From NCBI GenBank assembly GCA_024036415.1, contig JAMWET010006778.1, forward strand, positions 1,410,449 to 1,474,448: a DNA stretch of 64,000 nucleotides. Reading direction: 5' to 3'. The DNA comes from Prochilodus magdalenae. Its lineage: Eukaryota; Chordata; Actinopteri; Characiformes; Prochilodontidae. The notes under the pieces were generated by a model, which had not been told where the DNA came from, searched no databases, and saw only the letters and a program-made list of their open reading frames with translations. The translations under genes and the position numbers were made by a program. Within the stretch, counting starts at the first letter, position 1. Every line of letters starts with the position of its first letter. Shown in pieces: positions 49,263 through 61,082 of this stretch.

Positions 49263-51183
49263 TACTTATTACAGAAATGTTATGGTGGTTTTATGGGTTT
49301 CAACTAGTATGATAGCCACATCACACTGGACTGGACCATAATCCTGTATGTATTTTTGAGGTCATTATCATCACCAGTTCTAGACCACACTTCCATTAAC
49401 ACATGCAGGGTACAGGTTGAGTATTAATGTATGGGAATTTTGTGGAGGTCAGAACAAAGGTCTTACTTTGGAAAGTCTAAAATCCTGGCTGCAGGTGTCT
49501 GTTTTCTCATCACTGAACAAAACATGTCCTTCTTTTGTTGCGGTCCACAATACCCCATCAAGACTACCTTCCAGCATGTGTTGGACAAGCTACTCTCTTT
49601 CCTGTGACCAAAAAACTAAAAGCCTTACTTCATATCATGCCCTTTGTCTTTTTTCAAATTTAAACACTCTCTGAAGTTCCCAATGACTCCCAGTGATGCT
49701 CTCCTGAAAGAGCCACTCAAACAGCCAACTCACTCACAAATGACAATCACTATTACATACAACTTACTTACATACATTTACTTACAAATGTGCAGTACAA
49801 ATTCATTATTTTATTTAAAAAGGTGAGATAATTTAAGTTTTACATGATGCGGGTCCTGGATAGAGCTTGTCGCTGTTGCTAAACAGCCACTGAAGGAGGA
49901 AAATGGGGCAAGTCTTGAAATGGGTCTAGCTGGCTCAATCCCTAATGTTGGCAGTCTAGTCGCATCCCTACCCTGTAATAGCTTCCGGCTTCTGTCATAT
50001 ACTGGTGCAGTGTGCTATTTCAAGCACAGCAATAACATCAGGTCAGGGGGCCTCTAGGAAAAAAAAACAACACCTAAAAGATTCTTCAGGGATCCAAAAA
50101 GGGGTTCTTCTATGCCATTGCTCCAAACACTTTATAACTTATAACGACTTTTAAACTTTATGAAAAGAGTGCATGTACACAACACAGCTGTCTCTATCAT
50201 TAGCCAAGCTGTTGAGACTAGTGACTCAGAGACATGCTCAAAAAATGCCATTCATTCCAAGATGTTCGTTTCTTTCATTTCATGTCGTATTTTATAGTCA
50301 TAATAATAATAATTTCATGATTCATATAAAACTTTCTAGACATAACTTAGTAAACACATTTAATTCACTTTTGCTTCCAAGAGGATGCTTCTGCGCCTTT
50401 TTTCCATCATGTCACATGTACACAAATGTGGGCAGGCAGGTATCCTCACAGATGCTCTATGCAAATGTGTTGCAAGACAAAAAGCCATATATATTTGATA
50501 ATGTACAAGGCAGTCTCATCACTCCTCTGTCTGAACAGCAGTGTTTTGGGGGGACGAGGAAAGTGAGCGAGTGGAGTTAACTCACTGAGAGCAATGCGGA
50601 CCGAAGTTTCATTCTCAACTTTTTACTCATTTGTACCGTTATAAATGAGTCAATCTACTATAATTTCAGTGGAACCTACATTAAATATCGATCTTTGCTT
50701 CGATTTTCTAAGTGAAACTGGGGTTTCAGTTTAAATTGCTTTGCTAACTGGATTATAAGTTCGAAATTAAGCAGATTAGAAACTCCGCTGATGAATTTGC
50801 CGCTGTGCTAACATTTATAAGGACAATTGAGAAGGTTGCTGAGGTGTAAATGAATATATTAAATTAGCAAATAGCAAAAACAGCAAGAGTAAGTCTAATA
50901 GCATGTGTAAGCTTCTGGATGAACATGAAACAAATGGTATTCTAGTTAGTTTGATCTAGATACAGTCTTAAATCTAAGAGCATGTATCAGTCTTGCATGC
51001 CGGGAAATAGTCATTTTAATGAAAAGCTTTTAGTTGGCTTTAGAAATAGTCTTGTTTTTATACAGTTGCTACCACTGTGATGCTAACTATGCTGCTATGA
51101 TGTTGACTACCGTGCACCTGTATGGGATTTGCAATGCTATTTAGCAGCAAGCTAAGTACATCTTAAATTATGTATATATGTGC

Positions 51184-51650
51184 ACCAATCATCCGTGTCA
51201 TTAAAACCACCTCGTTTCTGCATTCCGTGTCCATTTTATCAGCTCCCTTTACCATATAGGTGCACCTTATTGTAGCTTATTTAGTGATTACAGACTGTGG
51301 TGTAGTCCTTTTGTTATCTGCTTGAGAACCAACTCAAAACTATCCAGCCAGCAGCATCTAATGGCAAACATTGTGTGACCATGGATGAGGGACAAGAGCA
51401 TGAATACAGTTGCAACCCAAGTGAGCCGTTGTCTTTGCCTCGACAGCTACAGGGTGGGTTAGCAAGGTAAGAGTACAAGGTAGAGTGAGACACAGTGTTT
51501 AAACACTCCAGCAGCACTGATGTGTCTGATCCACTCACACTAGCACCACACTCACTAACACATCAGCACCACACTCACTAACAGTGTCATGCAATGCTGA
51601 GAATAATCCACCACCCAAATAACACTTGCTTTGTGGTGGTCCAGTAAAAA
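51184..51650. repeat. Interspersed repeat of a type I associate with characiform fish
   Basis: Contains the ordered blocks 'cattccgtgtccattttatcagctcc', 'aggtgcaccttat', 'cagcactgatgtgtctgatccactca', 'caccacactcactaaca', and 'aataatccaccacccaaataacacttgc' (each given in part). The near-palindromic two-armed structure resembles an abundant repeat in characins and relatives, from memory. No transposase is encoded. Confidence 0.55.
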
Positions 51651-53638
51651 CGGTAAAAGGGGTGATACACCTGAGAAATAATGTCTGAGAATAATGTCCA
51701 ACTTAGTGATTTAAAGACCAGTCCCAGAAACTGCCTTTAGGCTCGTTGTTTGAGAGCAGTCTCTGCAACAGGCTCATTAAAGGACTCATTGCTATACAAG
51801 TCAGACTTGAAATTCAGTAGAGTAGCTCTGTGCCATTAGGATCTACTCAGCCTACAAATAGACCTGTTACCCAGCTGTAATTACTGGCGCTGATGAGAGA
51901 CGCATTGGGTATTTAGAGGCAAAATTACGGAGCTGCATGTGAACGCCTTGTCATTGAGGTATGTTAATGAATGCTATGTCTTCTAATTAAGGGGAAAAAT
52001 TTTGTACTGGCTGCATCTCTAGCATTTGGGCAGTTATCACAGACAATCATTTTACTGTGACAAAGATTTTCCCCCTGTTTATGTGCTAAACTGTAAATCT
52101 GTATGATGTAGTTTCCCATAGTAAATGATTTGTGCTATTTTAGATTATCAGCACAGGAAAATCAGTATCTGAAAGTGCTGTATTACTACAGTGTTCAACA
52201 ACTGGACACAACTGAATGAGAACAGCTTCTGTCTTTCCCTTTATTGTGGAGTGCAATGGCTGTAGTTGAACTCGTATCACATAACCCCAGCGAAAGGTAT
52301 ATGGACGTATATAAGCTTATTTTAATAATATGTGATCAGACTATACGCACCTTGCATCTTAATGTTCTTTGGAACTGCTGGCTGATGTCATATTGTCATG
52401 ATGTCTCGCCCCTCTAGGGAGACTTCACATGGAGTCTTCCTGGCTCCACACTTTTGCAAAACTGCCAGTGATCTAGGACTCATTAACAACTCGTTAGAGA
52501 CCTTTGTTTGGTTCAATGGTTGTGAAGTTGCTGTGTTGTTACCTGGGCAACGTTTTGTTTTTATCGGTTTCCTGGTTTTGTTAAGATGGTTCTGCTTTTG
52601 ATGTTCTGAAGCTAACATTCATTTCAATGTTTACTGAATGCTGTAAGGTTCAGGCTAAAGTGTGACAGATGTAGATGAGGCTAAAAGTTAGAAAGTTAGA
52701 AAGAAGAGGAATGCCAATACAAAGGCAAATATGCACAAAAGACAGATACAAAAAAGAGACAACAAAAAAATCCAAGCACAAAGAGGTGTAAAAGGCTTTG
52801 CATGCACTGAGAAACATATTATACTATGCAATGAGCCGAACAAAGCAAATATCTTAAACAGACCATGAGACAGGTGAGAACAATGAGTGGCTGCATACTG
52901 GAGATCACACGCTCACCCAAGGTATTAGGGGAAGTGTCCCCAGGGGCTAGGCTCTGTACTGAGCCAGAGGGATGCGTGACAAACTCCCCCTTAACCGCAC
53001 GTATTTTGCACATATGTATAGACATGATCTATGCATCAGTGGACTTCTGTGCTTTTCATTCATACTGTATGTATAGCCTATGACTATAGATACAGTGTAT
53101 ACATAGTGTCTGATATCAACTACTACAAATCAACTTATATTCTTTAGGTTTATCTACCACAGAAACCTGCATTTCTTAGAAAAATCAAAACAGCATTTGA
53201 CAGTATAATGTCCAGATACAGCCGTTAATACTTGAAGTAACAGTAGTAAATATACTGCACTGTAGAATTTATCAAGTATATATTGATGTTAAATGTGCGT
53301 GTGCAGACAAGTAAACAGCCACTGCAATTTGCAAGACTGAAGTCCATTTTACTGCACACCTGGCCATGCCTCTCACGCATCCATGTGTCCGTAGGGTGTG
53401 TATGGACACAAACTACTACTACTACTTCACAGGCCAGAAAAAAACAGGGAAGGCATCTCAGGCAAACCGCAACGTCAGTCACAATAACAGTCACTTTTTA
53501 CGAGATTAAAGTGGTACTGAACGAGCCTGTAGCTATAGTATTATACACTGTAGAGGGCAACACTGCTCCTGCCCCAACTTTTTGGGAACATGTTGCAGGT
53601 ATCAGTTACAGAATAAGCATATTGTTAGGGAAAGTTAG

Positions 53639-54083
53639 TGTCTAGGGCCAGATACTGATTATAAGTTTGGACCACATGGGGGCACCACTCACTGGGGCCT
53701 TATAAACTGTGGGCTCCACCGGAAATGGGGGCTGGAGCAACGGCGGGAAACTTTAAGGTGTCGAGGATTGCGCTTAGGGTCTCTCTCTTCTTCCTCGATG
53801 GACATCCCTCCATCAACGGATTAAAAACCTGAACGCTACGATGAACGGAGCTTGAGCTGGCCGGCCACGGGCTCAAGGACTGAGCTGCCCCCACTAAGGT
53901 GATTTGAGGACCAGGACAGGTGAGCTGGTCTCTCCTTGGCCTAACACACCTCTACGTAGGGTTAATCTACCACGACAAGTGCAACATGTCTCTGTCACAG
54001 TCAGGGGAAAGATCCTAATTAAAAACCCTAGACAGTTTTTATGTGGGTATGACCTAGTACCATTGGTCCCTGGGCTTGTGACA
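53639..54083. mobile_element. Possible solo LTR-like segment
   Basis: Starts TGTCT and ends TGACA, has a TATA-like CTTATAAA near 53698 and is more GC-rich than its surroundings. No flanking target duplication, primer-binding site or coding region was found, so the call is weak. An isolated promoter is the alternative. Confidence 0.25.
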
Positions 54084-54329
54084 CATATATACAATTGAAG
54101 TTGTTAAGGTTTTTTTACTATGTTGGTTTAAATACAGGTCCACGTAGATTTACAAACCACTGCTTTCAGTGTTTGTTTGCAGTTTGTCCATTGTCCCAAC
54201 TGTTTTGGATTTGCTTTTGTACAAGCATTGCAGAATACAGAAATGTTTTGGGTTAATCCATCACTGTTTAATTACAAGTAGCACCAATACAAATCATATG
54301 TTTCCAAACAAACTGGGGTTACAAGGTAT

Positions 54330-54720
54330 GAAATACAGGGGGTTTTGTGGGGTTTGTAGAGGAACACAGTTGCTTGCGGTAGTAGTTTTTTCCCAAACAG
54401 GCAATCCAAGGCAGTAGTAGTTAAACACTTCCAAGTCAAAAACCATAAAATCAAACATACCACATAAGGACAATTAAAAAGAGTAGTCAAGAAACAGGCA
54501 CAAGTGTAAACCAAGAGGCAGTCAAACAGTGGAGAAAAAGGGAAACAGTCAGGCTTAAATACAGAATACAAACAGATGAAATGAATTAGAACTCAGGAGA
54601 CTGGGAGTGGAAAGAGTTCTGACTGGTTTGCTGAATTCTATGGCTTTAAGAGGGATTGTGGGAAATGGAGCCCAACACAACAGATTGATTAGGAGAGCTG
54701 GGGAGCATGACACCTAACCT
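54330..54720. repeat. Interspersed repeat fragment
   Basis: A run of 'ggcaatccaaggcagtagtag ... aggcacaag ... ggcttaaata ... gggagcatgacacc' resembles a common fish repeat whose end reads 'gtgacag..ccccc', as remembered. Boundaries uncertain. Confidence 0.4.
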
Positions 54721-56011
54721 CTAGGCCCCCACAATGTTTTAAAATAAAAATGGAGGGGTCCCTGAAAATAAACCTGCTGTTTAACCTATCATGCTGTGCA
54801 TTAGGGGAAAGTTAGTCTAGTGATACTCTTTTGTCTCTGGGTGGAGCTGTAACAAACTGGCTTACCCATTTGGTCCTTCATAGCCCAACAAATATAGCTA
54901 TGCCCAGGAAACCTCTGAAACAAATCTCACAATATGCTATAACATATTAATCATTATAGTTGGTGATGATCTTTACTAATTTCTCAAATGAAGACAAAAG
55001 TGAAGATGTAGATGGAAGTGCGCATCACCAAGCTGGAAAAGAACATTTCCAGGAGAGGAATTATTAAACCACTGTTCTGTTGCCATTGTATTTAGCAGCA
55101 GCACCACAATGGCGAGCGAATTAGCAGCCAGCCAGAGTTGGAGCAGACAGCTAACATGGGACCTCCTGAATACTCCTGGGGGTATTTCAAACACTGGTTA
55201 TAGCAAATATGATCTCACAGCTTCTGCCCCACCACACGCCTGCTTTAAATGCCATCACCAGGTCAGGTCTACCATTGTGTGATTTGTGATGTGATTTGAA
55301 GGACTTGCTCTGGAACATTTCATTTGAAAATGCTAGCATGAATTCAGAGGAGTCTCACGACTGGTGCATTAGCCTAAATACTGAAAACACTGAAGTATTT
55401 TCAAAGTGAAGGAGAAAGGTAACAGGGTGATACTGAGCACACCTTTGCCATTATTCCACATGAGGGAAAATTTAGTAGGGCATTTCATCTGAGCGAGAGG
55501 AGAGCCCTGGAGAAGAGTAAGAGCATCTTTTATTTATCCATTCAGAAGTGCAGCAAATCCAGTGTCCTCATGGCAGGCAAGCACTCATGCATCTCCATCA
55601 TAGAGTAGCGACTGCAAAAACCATCTCTGGAGTTTTAGCAGAACCATGCATTTTGAGCAAGAGTCACTAAAGTGTCCTTCTCTGAAAACCGTGCCAGACA
55701 ACCTTCTAATGTACAGTTCAGAGATACACTTGATGTCAGAATGTTTGTAAATACATCCAATGTTTCCTCCACAAATTAAGAGTGCCTAAGCAAGAGCCTC
55801 TACTCTTCTGAGGAGGCTTTATTCAATATCTTGAAACTTTGCTGTGAGGATTTGATCACATTCAGCCTTTGAAACACTATAGAGGTCAGGCAGTGATGTT
55901 GGATGATTAGTTCTGGATCACAAACTCTGCCATTGATTCCTATAGGAAAAATCAGATTTTGATTGCTGTCCTAATCTGTCCGTCCAAACAACTGTATGTA
56001 ATGAGATTAAG

Positions 56012-56310
56012 CATTCTTTCTGTATGGAGCTTGCCCATTCTCAGTGTCTGTGTGGGTTTCCTCAGGATGCTTCGTTATGGATTGGATTTGGTTAAATTTT
56101 TGCCTAGGTCTGAATGTGCGTGTGTGTGTGTATGTAGGTGTGTGTGTGTGTGTGTGTGTGTGAGAGAATGTGTATGTCTGAACGCCTGCAATATATTAGC
56201 GGCCTATTCCGTTTCCTCCCCGCTGAACACTGACTCGGATAGGCTCCAGCACCTCCCACCACCCAGAAGGATATAGGGGTTTAGAAGATGCATGAGAAAG
56301 AGTGAGTGAG
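56012..56310. repeat. SINE-like element, 3' part, with embedded (GT)n
   Basis: Starts with 'ttctttctgtatggagcttgc', the continuation of the element seen at 10251-10390, and ends with 'gataggctccagcacc ... ggatataggggtttagaagatg' and a GAGT-rich tail. A (GT)n tract lies inside at 56139-56162. The two window copies overlap only in the middle. Confidence 0.65.
56139..56162. repeat. (GT)n microsatellite
   Basis: Twelve GT units inside the SINE-like element. Confidence 0.9.
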
Positions 56311-57381
56311 TTGGTTCTATTTTGATACATTGAAAAAGAACAAAGGAAAGGAAAGTGGGAAAAATGAGTGAGTGAGCAATTTTAATAATCAAGAGCATTG
56401 TAGACAAATGAAACACCACCACAAAGACCAGAAAAGGCCAACAGGTTACAACAGGTTTAGCCAAAGCTGCAAGTGTCACGTGGGGACAAGACGAGGAGGC
56501 AGAATGTAAGTGTAAGTCTTTAATAAAGAAATCATAGTTTGTATAAGTTTGTTAAGAAGCCTAGACAATCTTTTACTTTCATTTAGCACTTGCTTTAATG
56601 CTACCAGACCAGATTTTTCCAAAACCCAATATTGTTTTTATGCTCTGCACTCTCTGTCTGAAATCCTCTGTTAGAGCAAGCCCCACCTCTCGATGAGACC
56701 AGTATGCTTTGATTGGTTAGCTTGCTCATTCTGCTCTAATTGGTCAAGCACAAGAGTGATACCCTGCCCCAACACTGTAGTGGCAACTCTTGCTGTATTA
56801 GTTTGACCCCGAGTCCAAATCTAAAGGTCAGATGCAGTATAAAGTGGTATGTGTTATCTCTCCGTGTGTTGTGTGAATGCAAGCCAGGTCTGTCAGTAGG
56901 TGGGTAATAAGGATTGTGTCACAAGATGACATCACCTTGTAACAGAGAAAAGGGCTGGAATTCCTACAAAGTGTGGCAGTTGAGAAATGTGTTTCTCTCT
57001 CTGGTGCGTACTTGGGACTTTGTATTGTAGCAGACACTTTGCATACACAATATGCCATGTAGCATTAAGCATAACAGATATAGTGTGACTCTCTCTAAAT
57101 TTCCCTGTAGCTCTTGGATCCTTTAGCACACTTTATTTATGTTAACTCTTATGGCTGCTGCCGGTTTTTTTAATGCAAATTAACTTCTATCAAAGATAAT
57201 ATAATTATAGTATTAACTCTGGTTAGTATATTATCATAAATAGTCGATTTCTAACATGCAAATCTATTTGAGAATTTGTTACGCTGCAGTGCAATATTAT
57301 GCTTACTTTCCATGGCAACAAAGAGACCTGAGAGTGTAACAGAAGGACAGGGGTTTATGACTTGAGAGACCATAAATGTGC

Positions 57382-57434
57382 TATATAAGCCTGAACAGTC
57401 AGTATGATCTGCACAGAGGGGTCAGACTTTCAAG
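57382..57434 (+). promoter_or_regulatory. TATA promoter and 5' leader exon of the natterin-like gene
   Basis: A TATATAA box at 57382-57388 stands about 30 bp before a likely transcription start near 57412. A short leader exon would end at 57434 with a consensus donor, TTCAAG|GTATGT. The next acceptor (CTTTTTAG, 57641-57648) abuts the start codon. A single strong TATA promoter fits a tissue-restricted or inducible gene; no specific regulator site was recognised. Confidence 0.65.
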
Positions 57435-57648
57435 GTATGTAGCTCTTTTATACATAGTAATGTGGATGCGTAAATTACAAATATACTCTTTTATTCAAAA
57501 ACAATAGCAAGCATTTTATACAAAACAGTCTCAACTGTAAGCAACTTACATACATGTCCATACTGTCCAAAAATGCCCAATGTAAAACTGAATAGTTTAT
57601 AGATTTCTGCTAATCATGAAATACATGTAAAATATATATCCTTTTTAG

Positions 57649-59272
57649 ATGAAGCTGTTTCCTGTCATTGCTGTTCTTCAGCTGGGGTTTGTTTGTGCAC
57701 TTGCTGCTGAGAACCCTGAGAAACCACCAAGCAACCTGAAAAAGATAGTGGAGAAAACCTCACAAGCAGAGAAAGGTGGTGTATGTGGTTATATCCATGC
57801 ATTTTTAATCATATGCAAAAACATACCTACTAGTCACATTACATTTTGTTGATTTTTTTAGGTAAGTGTGTGTTAAAGCTCTGCAGAGAACACACATGGG
57901 ACATTTTTAAGCTAATTTTAGAGCACAGTTTCTAGTTTTTAGCCTGAGTTTACTGTATTGGCAAAAATAAAATGTAAAATTGCAACTTTTTCAAACCCCA
58001 CATGTATATGTTCAATTCTGCTTATAAAGAGTAATTGTGCATTAAAGCGGATTAGTGTGCTGTCTGAGTTTAACTGAAAAGGTAAAAAAACATATAATCT
58101 AGTCATGTGATGTGACAATCAGAAATGTCAAAGCTGTATATCTTTTTTTTCCGTGTGTCATAATAGTGATCGCTTTTTATTTTCATTTAGTGCCTCTTTT
58201 AAATCCTCTCCTGGAGGGCAGAGTCCCCACTCTCTCCAATAATGTTCCAGTTGTTGGCCCCCTAACACCTAAAGAGCTTCAGGAACCAGTGAGCTATTCG
58301 CACCTGTTTGGCGACAACGTCAGTCTTAACTGGACCAAGTGGGAGGGCTCTCTTCCCAACGGTGCAGTCAGCATCTACAATGGGTACACCAAGCGTTCCG
58401 ATTACATCTGCAAGTACAACTGTGAAGCAGGTTTCTACACACCTAGCAAAGGCCCATACTGCAACTATGCTTATGGCAACAGAGAATACCATGCCCCTGA
58501 GTTCGATGTCCTAGTCAATGTAGACAATTTTGAATTTCTGGAATGGAAGGATGGCTCATATGGATCAGTTCCCGACCATGCTGTTAGAACATGTGGAGGT
58601 ATTGGCATCTTTGTAGGCAAAAACAAGTATGGCCTTGGCAAGGTGGTACCTCAGTATGAAGCCTTCTTCCTTCCTTGGGAGGGCGATGAGTACTGGTACA
58701 AGACGTACCAAGTTCTGGCCATCAACAGAGATGCCTACACCCAGCATATCTCTCATGTAGAGTATGGCATTGACGAAGTTGAACTCTTTCATTACCCACC
58801 AGAGACCATGAGGATCTCCAGCGTCACCAACAATGACTGCCAGGCTGTGACTAAGACAGTGACCATCTCTAAGACCACTGAGGTTGAGAGGACCTGGAAC
58901 ATTGGCCGATCCACCATGCTTGGTATCACAGCGGGTATCACGGCAAAGATCCCCCTGATTGGCACTGCTGGAGTGGAGTTCACTGGAGAGAAGACCCTGC
59001 AGTTCAACCGTGGAACAACTATTGTAGAGTCTCTCAGCCATGAGGTCTCAGTGCAGCTCACGGTGCCACCCAACCACTCCTGCTCGGCACGTATGGAAGG
59101 CCGGAAGATCACAGCCGACATTCCCTTCAAGGCAAGGCTCAGCCGGACATATGCGAATGGAGAGACCCAGTGGACCTCCGTTAACGGTGTCTACGATGGT
59201 GTCCAGATCGGAGAGGTCAGAGCAGTGGTGGACCGCTGTGAGCCGATTCCAGATGCCAAGCCATGCCCATAG
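57649..59272 (+). CDS. Natterin-like protein (DM9 plus aerolysin-type pore-forming domain, 402 aa)
   Basis: Coding exons 57649-57775 and 58191-59272 (TAG) join in phase 1: 127 + 1082 = 1209 nt, 402 aa. The first exon encodes a signal peptide (residues 1 to about 19-20) and a charged pro-segment. Almost everything else is in the second exon: a DM9-like carbohydrate-binding region (about 88-190, with WTKWEG, CEAGFYTP, FEFLEWKDGS) and a C-terminal aerolysin/ETX-like pore-forming region (about 225-395) with TVTISKTTEVERTW and a hydrophobic-alternating segment. The family was first found as venom proteins of toadfish; most fish homologues are secreted, non-venom proteins linked to innate defence, and the zebrafish homologue Aep1 binds bacterial glycans. 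Nothing here indicates venom use. The start is fixed by the acceptor next to the ATG. Which natterin paralogue it is cannot be said. Confidence 0.94.
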
Positions 59273-59388
59273 ACTCATTTATACATGGTGAAATCTATCT
59301 ATAGTCCGGACATATTACAGTATAAGAAGAAAATGCCATCTGTGGAAAAATATATTTCACGAAAATGTCTATGGTTCCAGACTTAAAC

Positions 59389-59394
59389 AATAAA
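59389..59394 (+). terminator. Polyadenylation signal of the natterin-like gene
   Basis: AATAAA 117 bases after the stop codon, in sense orientation; gives a short 3' UTR. Confidence 0.75.
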
Positions 59395-59532
59395 GCATAT
59401 TTCAGAAATGTGACACCCTCTCATGGAATCATTTTGTGGCAGGTCTCTTCCTAAGTATCTCTATCATGCTTGTCTGATAAACATTTTAGGTTTAAACACA
59501 TTTTAGGATGGTATGGTGTAACATACAGTGTT

Positions 59533-59640
59533 CTAGAGAAAGGCACAGTTTATAGAGGAAGTAACAGGAGCCAGACCTCTGAAGTGATTAATGCCTCTGA
59601 AGCCTCCAACACAAAAAAGTTACTACATGAAATAATAATG
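59533..59640. repeat. Dispersed repeat, family 1 copy
   Basis: Shares 'ataacaggagccag'-like and 'ttaatgcctct' blocks with the copies at 34430 and 41145. Short and diverged. Confidence 0.35.
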
Positions 59641-60106
59641 TATGAAATAAAGTAAAGGAATTTTCAAAATGTATTAATGTAGGAGACGACTGGTTGATTT
59701 AAATGGCTGCAGATACAAGAAACATTAACAATGTAAATGTGCAAGAGAGAGATAAAAACAATGGTAGCAGATGGTTATTGACATTAGCGGATAATCACGT
59801 TTTCAGTATTTCTATTAGACATAATAAAGTGCCATCATCACCCCTAGCTTTATCTGTGTTACAGACACTGTTACCTCTGGTTCCCATCATCACTACTGTA
59901 AGGTGTGGGACTGTATGTTTCTCTACAATGAACCATTTTAACATTAAACCAATGTCTCTAAATGGCTTTGCTTATGCCTCATCAGGTTATTTTTGCAGAA
60001 GTTTTAAATTTCCTTTGTAAAAATAAATAATTTAAACATTTCAAACTGCAATGGTTACTTAAGCTTAGGTGCCATGATTAACATTCATTCTGTTTCCCTA
60101 AAATAT

Positions 60107-60130
60107 TATATATATATATATATATATATA
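60107..60130. repeat. (TA)n microsatellite
   Basis: Twelve TA units, followed by further imperfect TA-rich sequence to about 60175. Confidence 0.9.
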
Positions 60131-60409
60131 ATATTTATATATATTTTATATACATTTATATATATTATAATATTAATTCCTGATTAATTATTGTATTTGT
60201 GCACTGACAATACACAGCAATTCCATAAAATAAATTAAAATATGTTTTAAGAGAAAAGCAAACTTTTCAATCATGGATGTGAGGAAATAAATGGAACAGA
60301 CCCAACTGTATCTTTTAACAGGCGTATCAATCAACTCTTCTGCAAAATCTGTTAGTAAAAGTAAAATATGATCCATATCATCACCACTGAACAACATTGT
60401 GTCATCAGA

Positions 60410-60530
60410 GTAATAAAGATGGACTTCCTCAAGGACGCTCATGTTATAAAACTTGAAAGAGGCTGGAGATTGTGTTTATCTCGATGGAAGACGATTCTTT
60501 GCTCAGTGAATTCCAGGTCATTTTCTGGTG
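60410..60530 (-). pseudogene. Coding-like relic on the minus strand, copy 1 (unidentified)
   Basis: Minus strand reads ENDLEFTEQRIVFHRDKHNLQ with an open frame before stops appear. A second block, 60442-60300, contains DHILLLLTDFAEELI. Both blocks have counterparts at 62995-62640. I do not recognise the protein family. Frames are broken between blocks, so it is probably a dead fragment. Confidence 0.3.
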
Positions 60531-60971
60531 CACAATTTAAAGTGCACATATGACGTTGATGTGCCAAAAACTATAATTCGGTCAGTCCGTTTGAACCTCT
60601 CTTCGTCCTTTATAGTTAAACTGGTTAAAGTGAATTCCTCTGTTGTTTTTTCTGTATAATTCAATTGTTGAGCTGTAAATGAAGTAATCCATGCCCACAC
60701 TGTATCCGGATTGATTTTTGACTGTCTGGAAAGCAAGAAAACATGTCAAATCCATTTCAGAGCGGTTTGATGTGTGCTTCCAATTACATTTTTACAGATC
60801 TGTCTCAGTCTGAATTCTAAACGATTATGGAATTGTATATCAATTTTGCTGAATTTCACTTTAAGCATGATGAATGTAAATACGGCTGTGACTGTCCATT
60901 GTTTAAAAAAGTAGCCTGGGCTAATACCCTCCGTATAGCTTTAATTTTATTCTTTTGGGCTTGAAAAATTT

Positions 60972-61082
60972 GATGAAGTTCAGCTCTTTCATTACCCACC
61001 AGAGACCATGAGGATCTCCAGTGTCACCAACAATGACTGCCAGGCTGTGACTAAGACAGTGACCATCTCTAAGACCACTGAG
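60972..61082 (+). pseudogene. Truncated natterin-like gene fragment
   Basis: The 111 bp match 58772-58882 of the intact gene with 4 differences (about 96%), without gaps. In the intact protein this is about residues 236-273, the junction between the DM9-like and pore-forming regions. Homology stops abruptly at both ends; there is no start codon, splice site or continuation. It is a recent partial copy and cannot encode a working protein. Confidence 0.9.

Larger units (their letters stand above)
48812..49660. repeat. Local duplication, copy 2, split by an insertion
   Basis: Second copy of 47117-47640. Between its two homologous blocks sits extra DNA at about 48890-49262, made of a (GATA)n tract and a LINE tail, so the retroposon inserted after the duplication. 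Confidence 0.7.
42331..57380. other. Repeat-rich gene desert between fam163b and the natterin-like gene
   Basis: No host gene was recognised in 15 kb. Annotated items are two LINE 3' ends, SINE and LTR-like pieces, microsatellites, a local duplication and several fish interspersed repeats. Stretches such as 49830-51180 and 55200-56000 look unique and non-coding. Exons of DBH, expected here from mammalian gene order, were looked for and not seen. Confidence 0.55.

Noticed and set aside
42331..57380. dbh or sardh exons expected from mammalian gene order
   Set aside because: No copper-monooxygenase or sarcosine dehydrogenase motifs were seen on either strand.
58565..59130. Long minus-strand open frames opposite the natterin-like exon
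   Set aside because: Shadow frames of a strongly coding plus-strand exon; no independent support.
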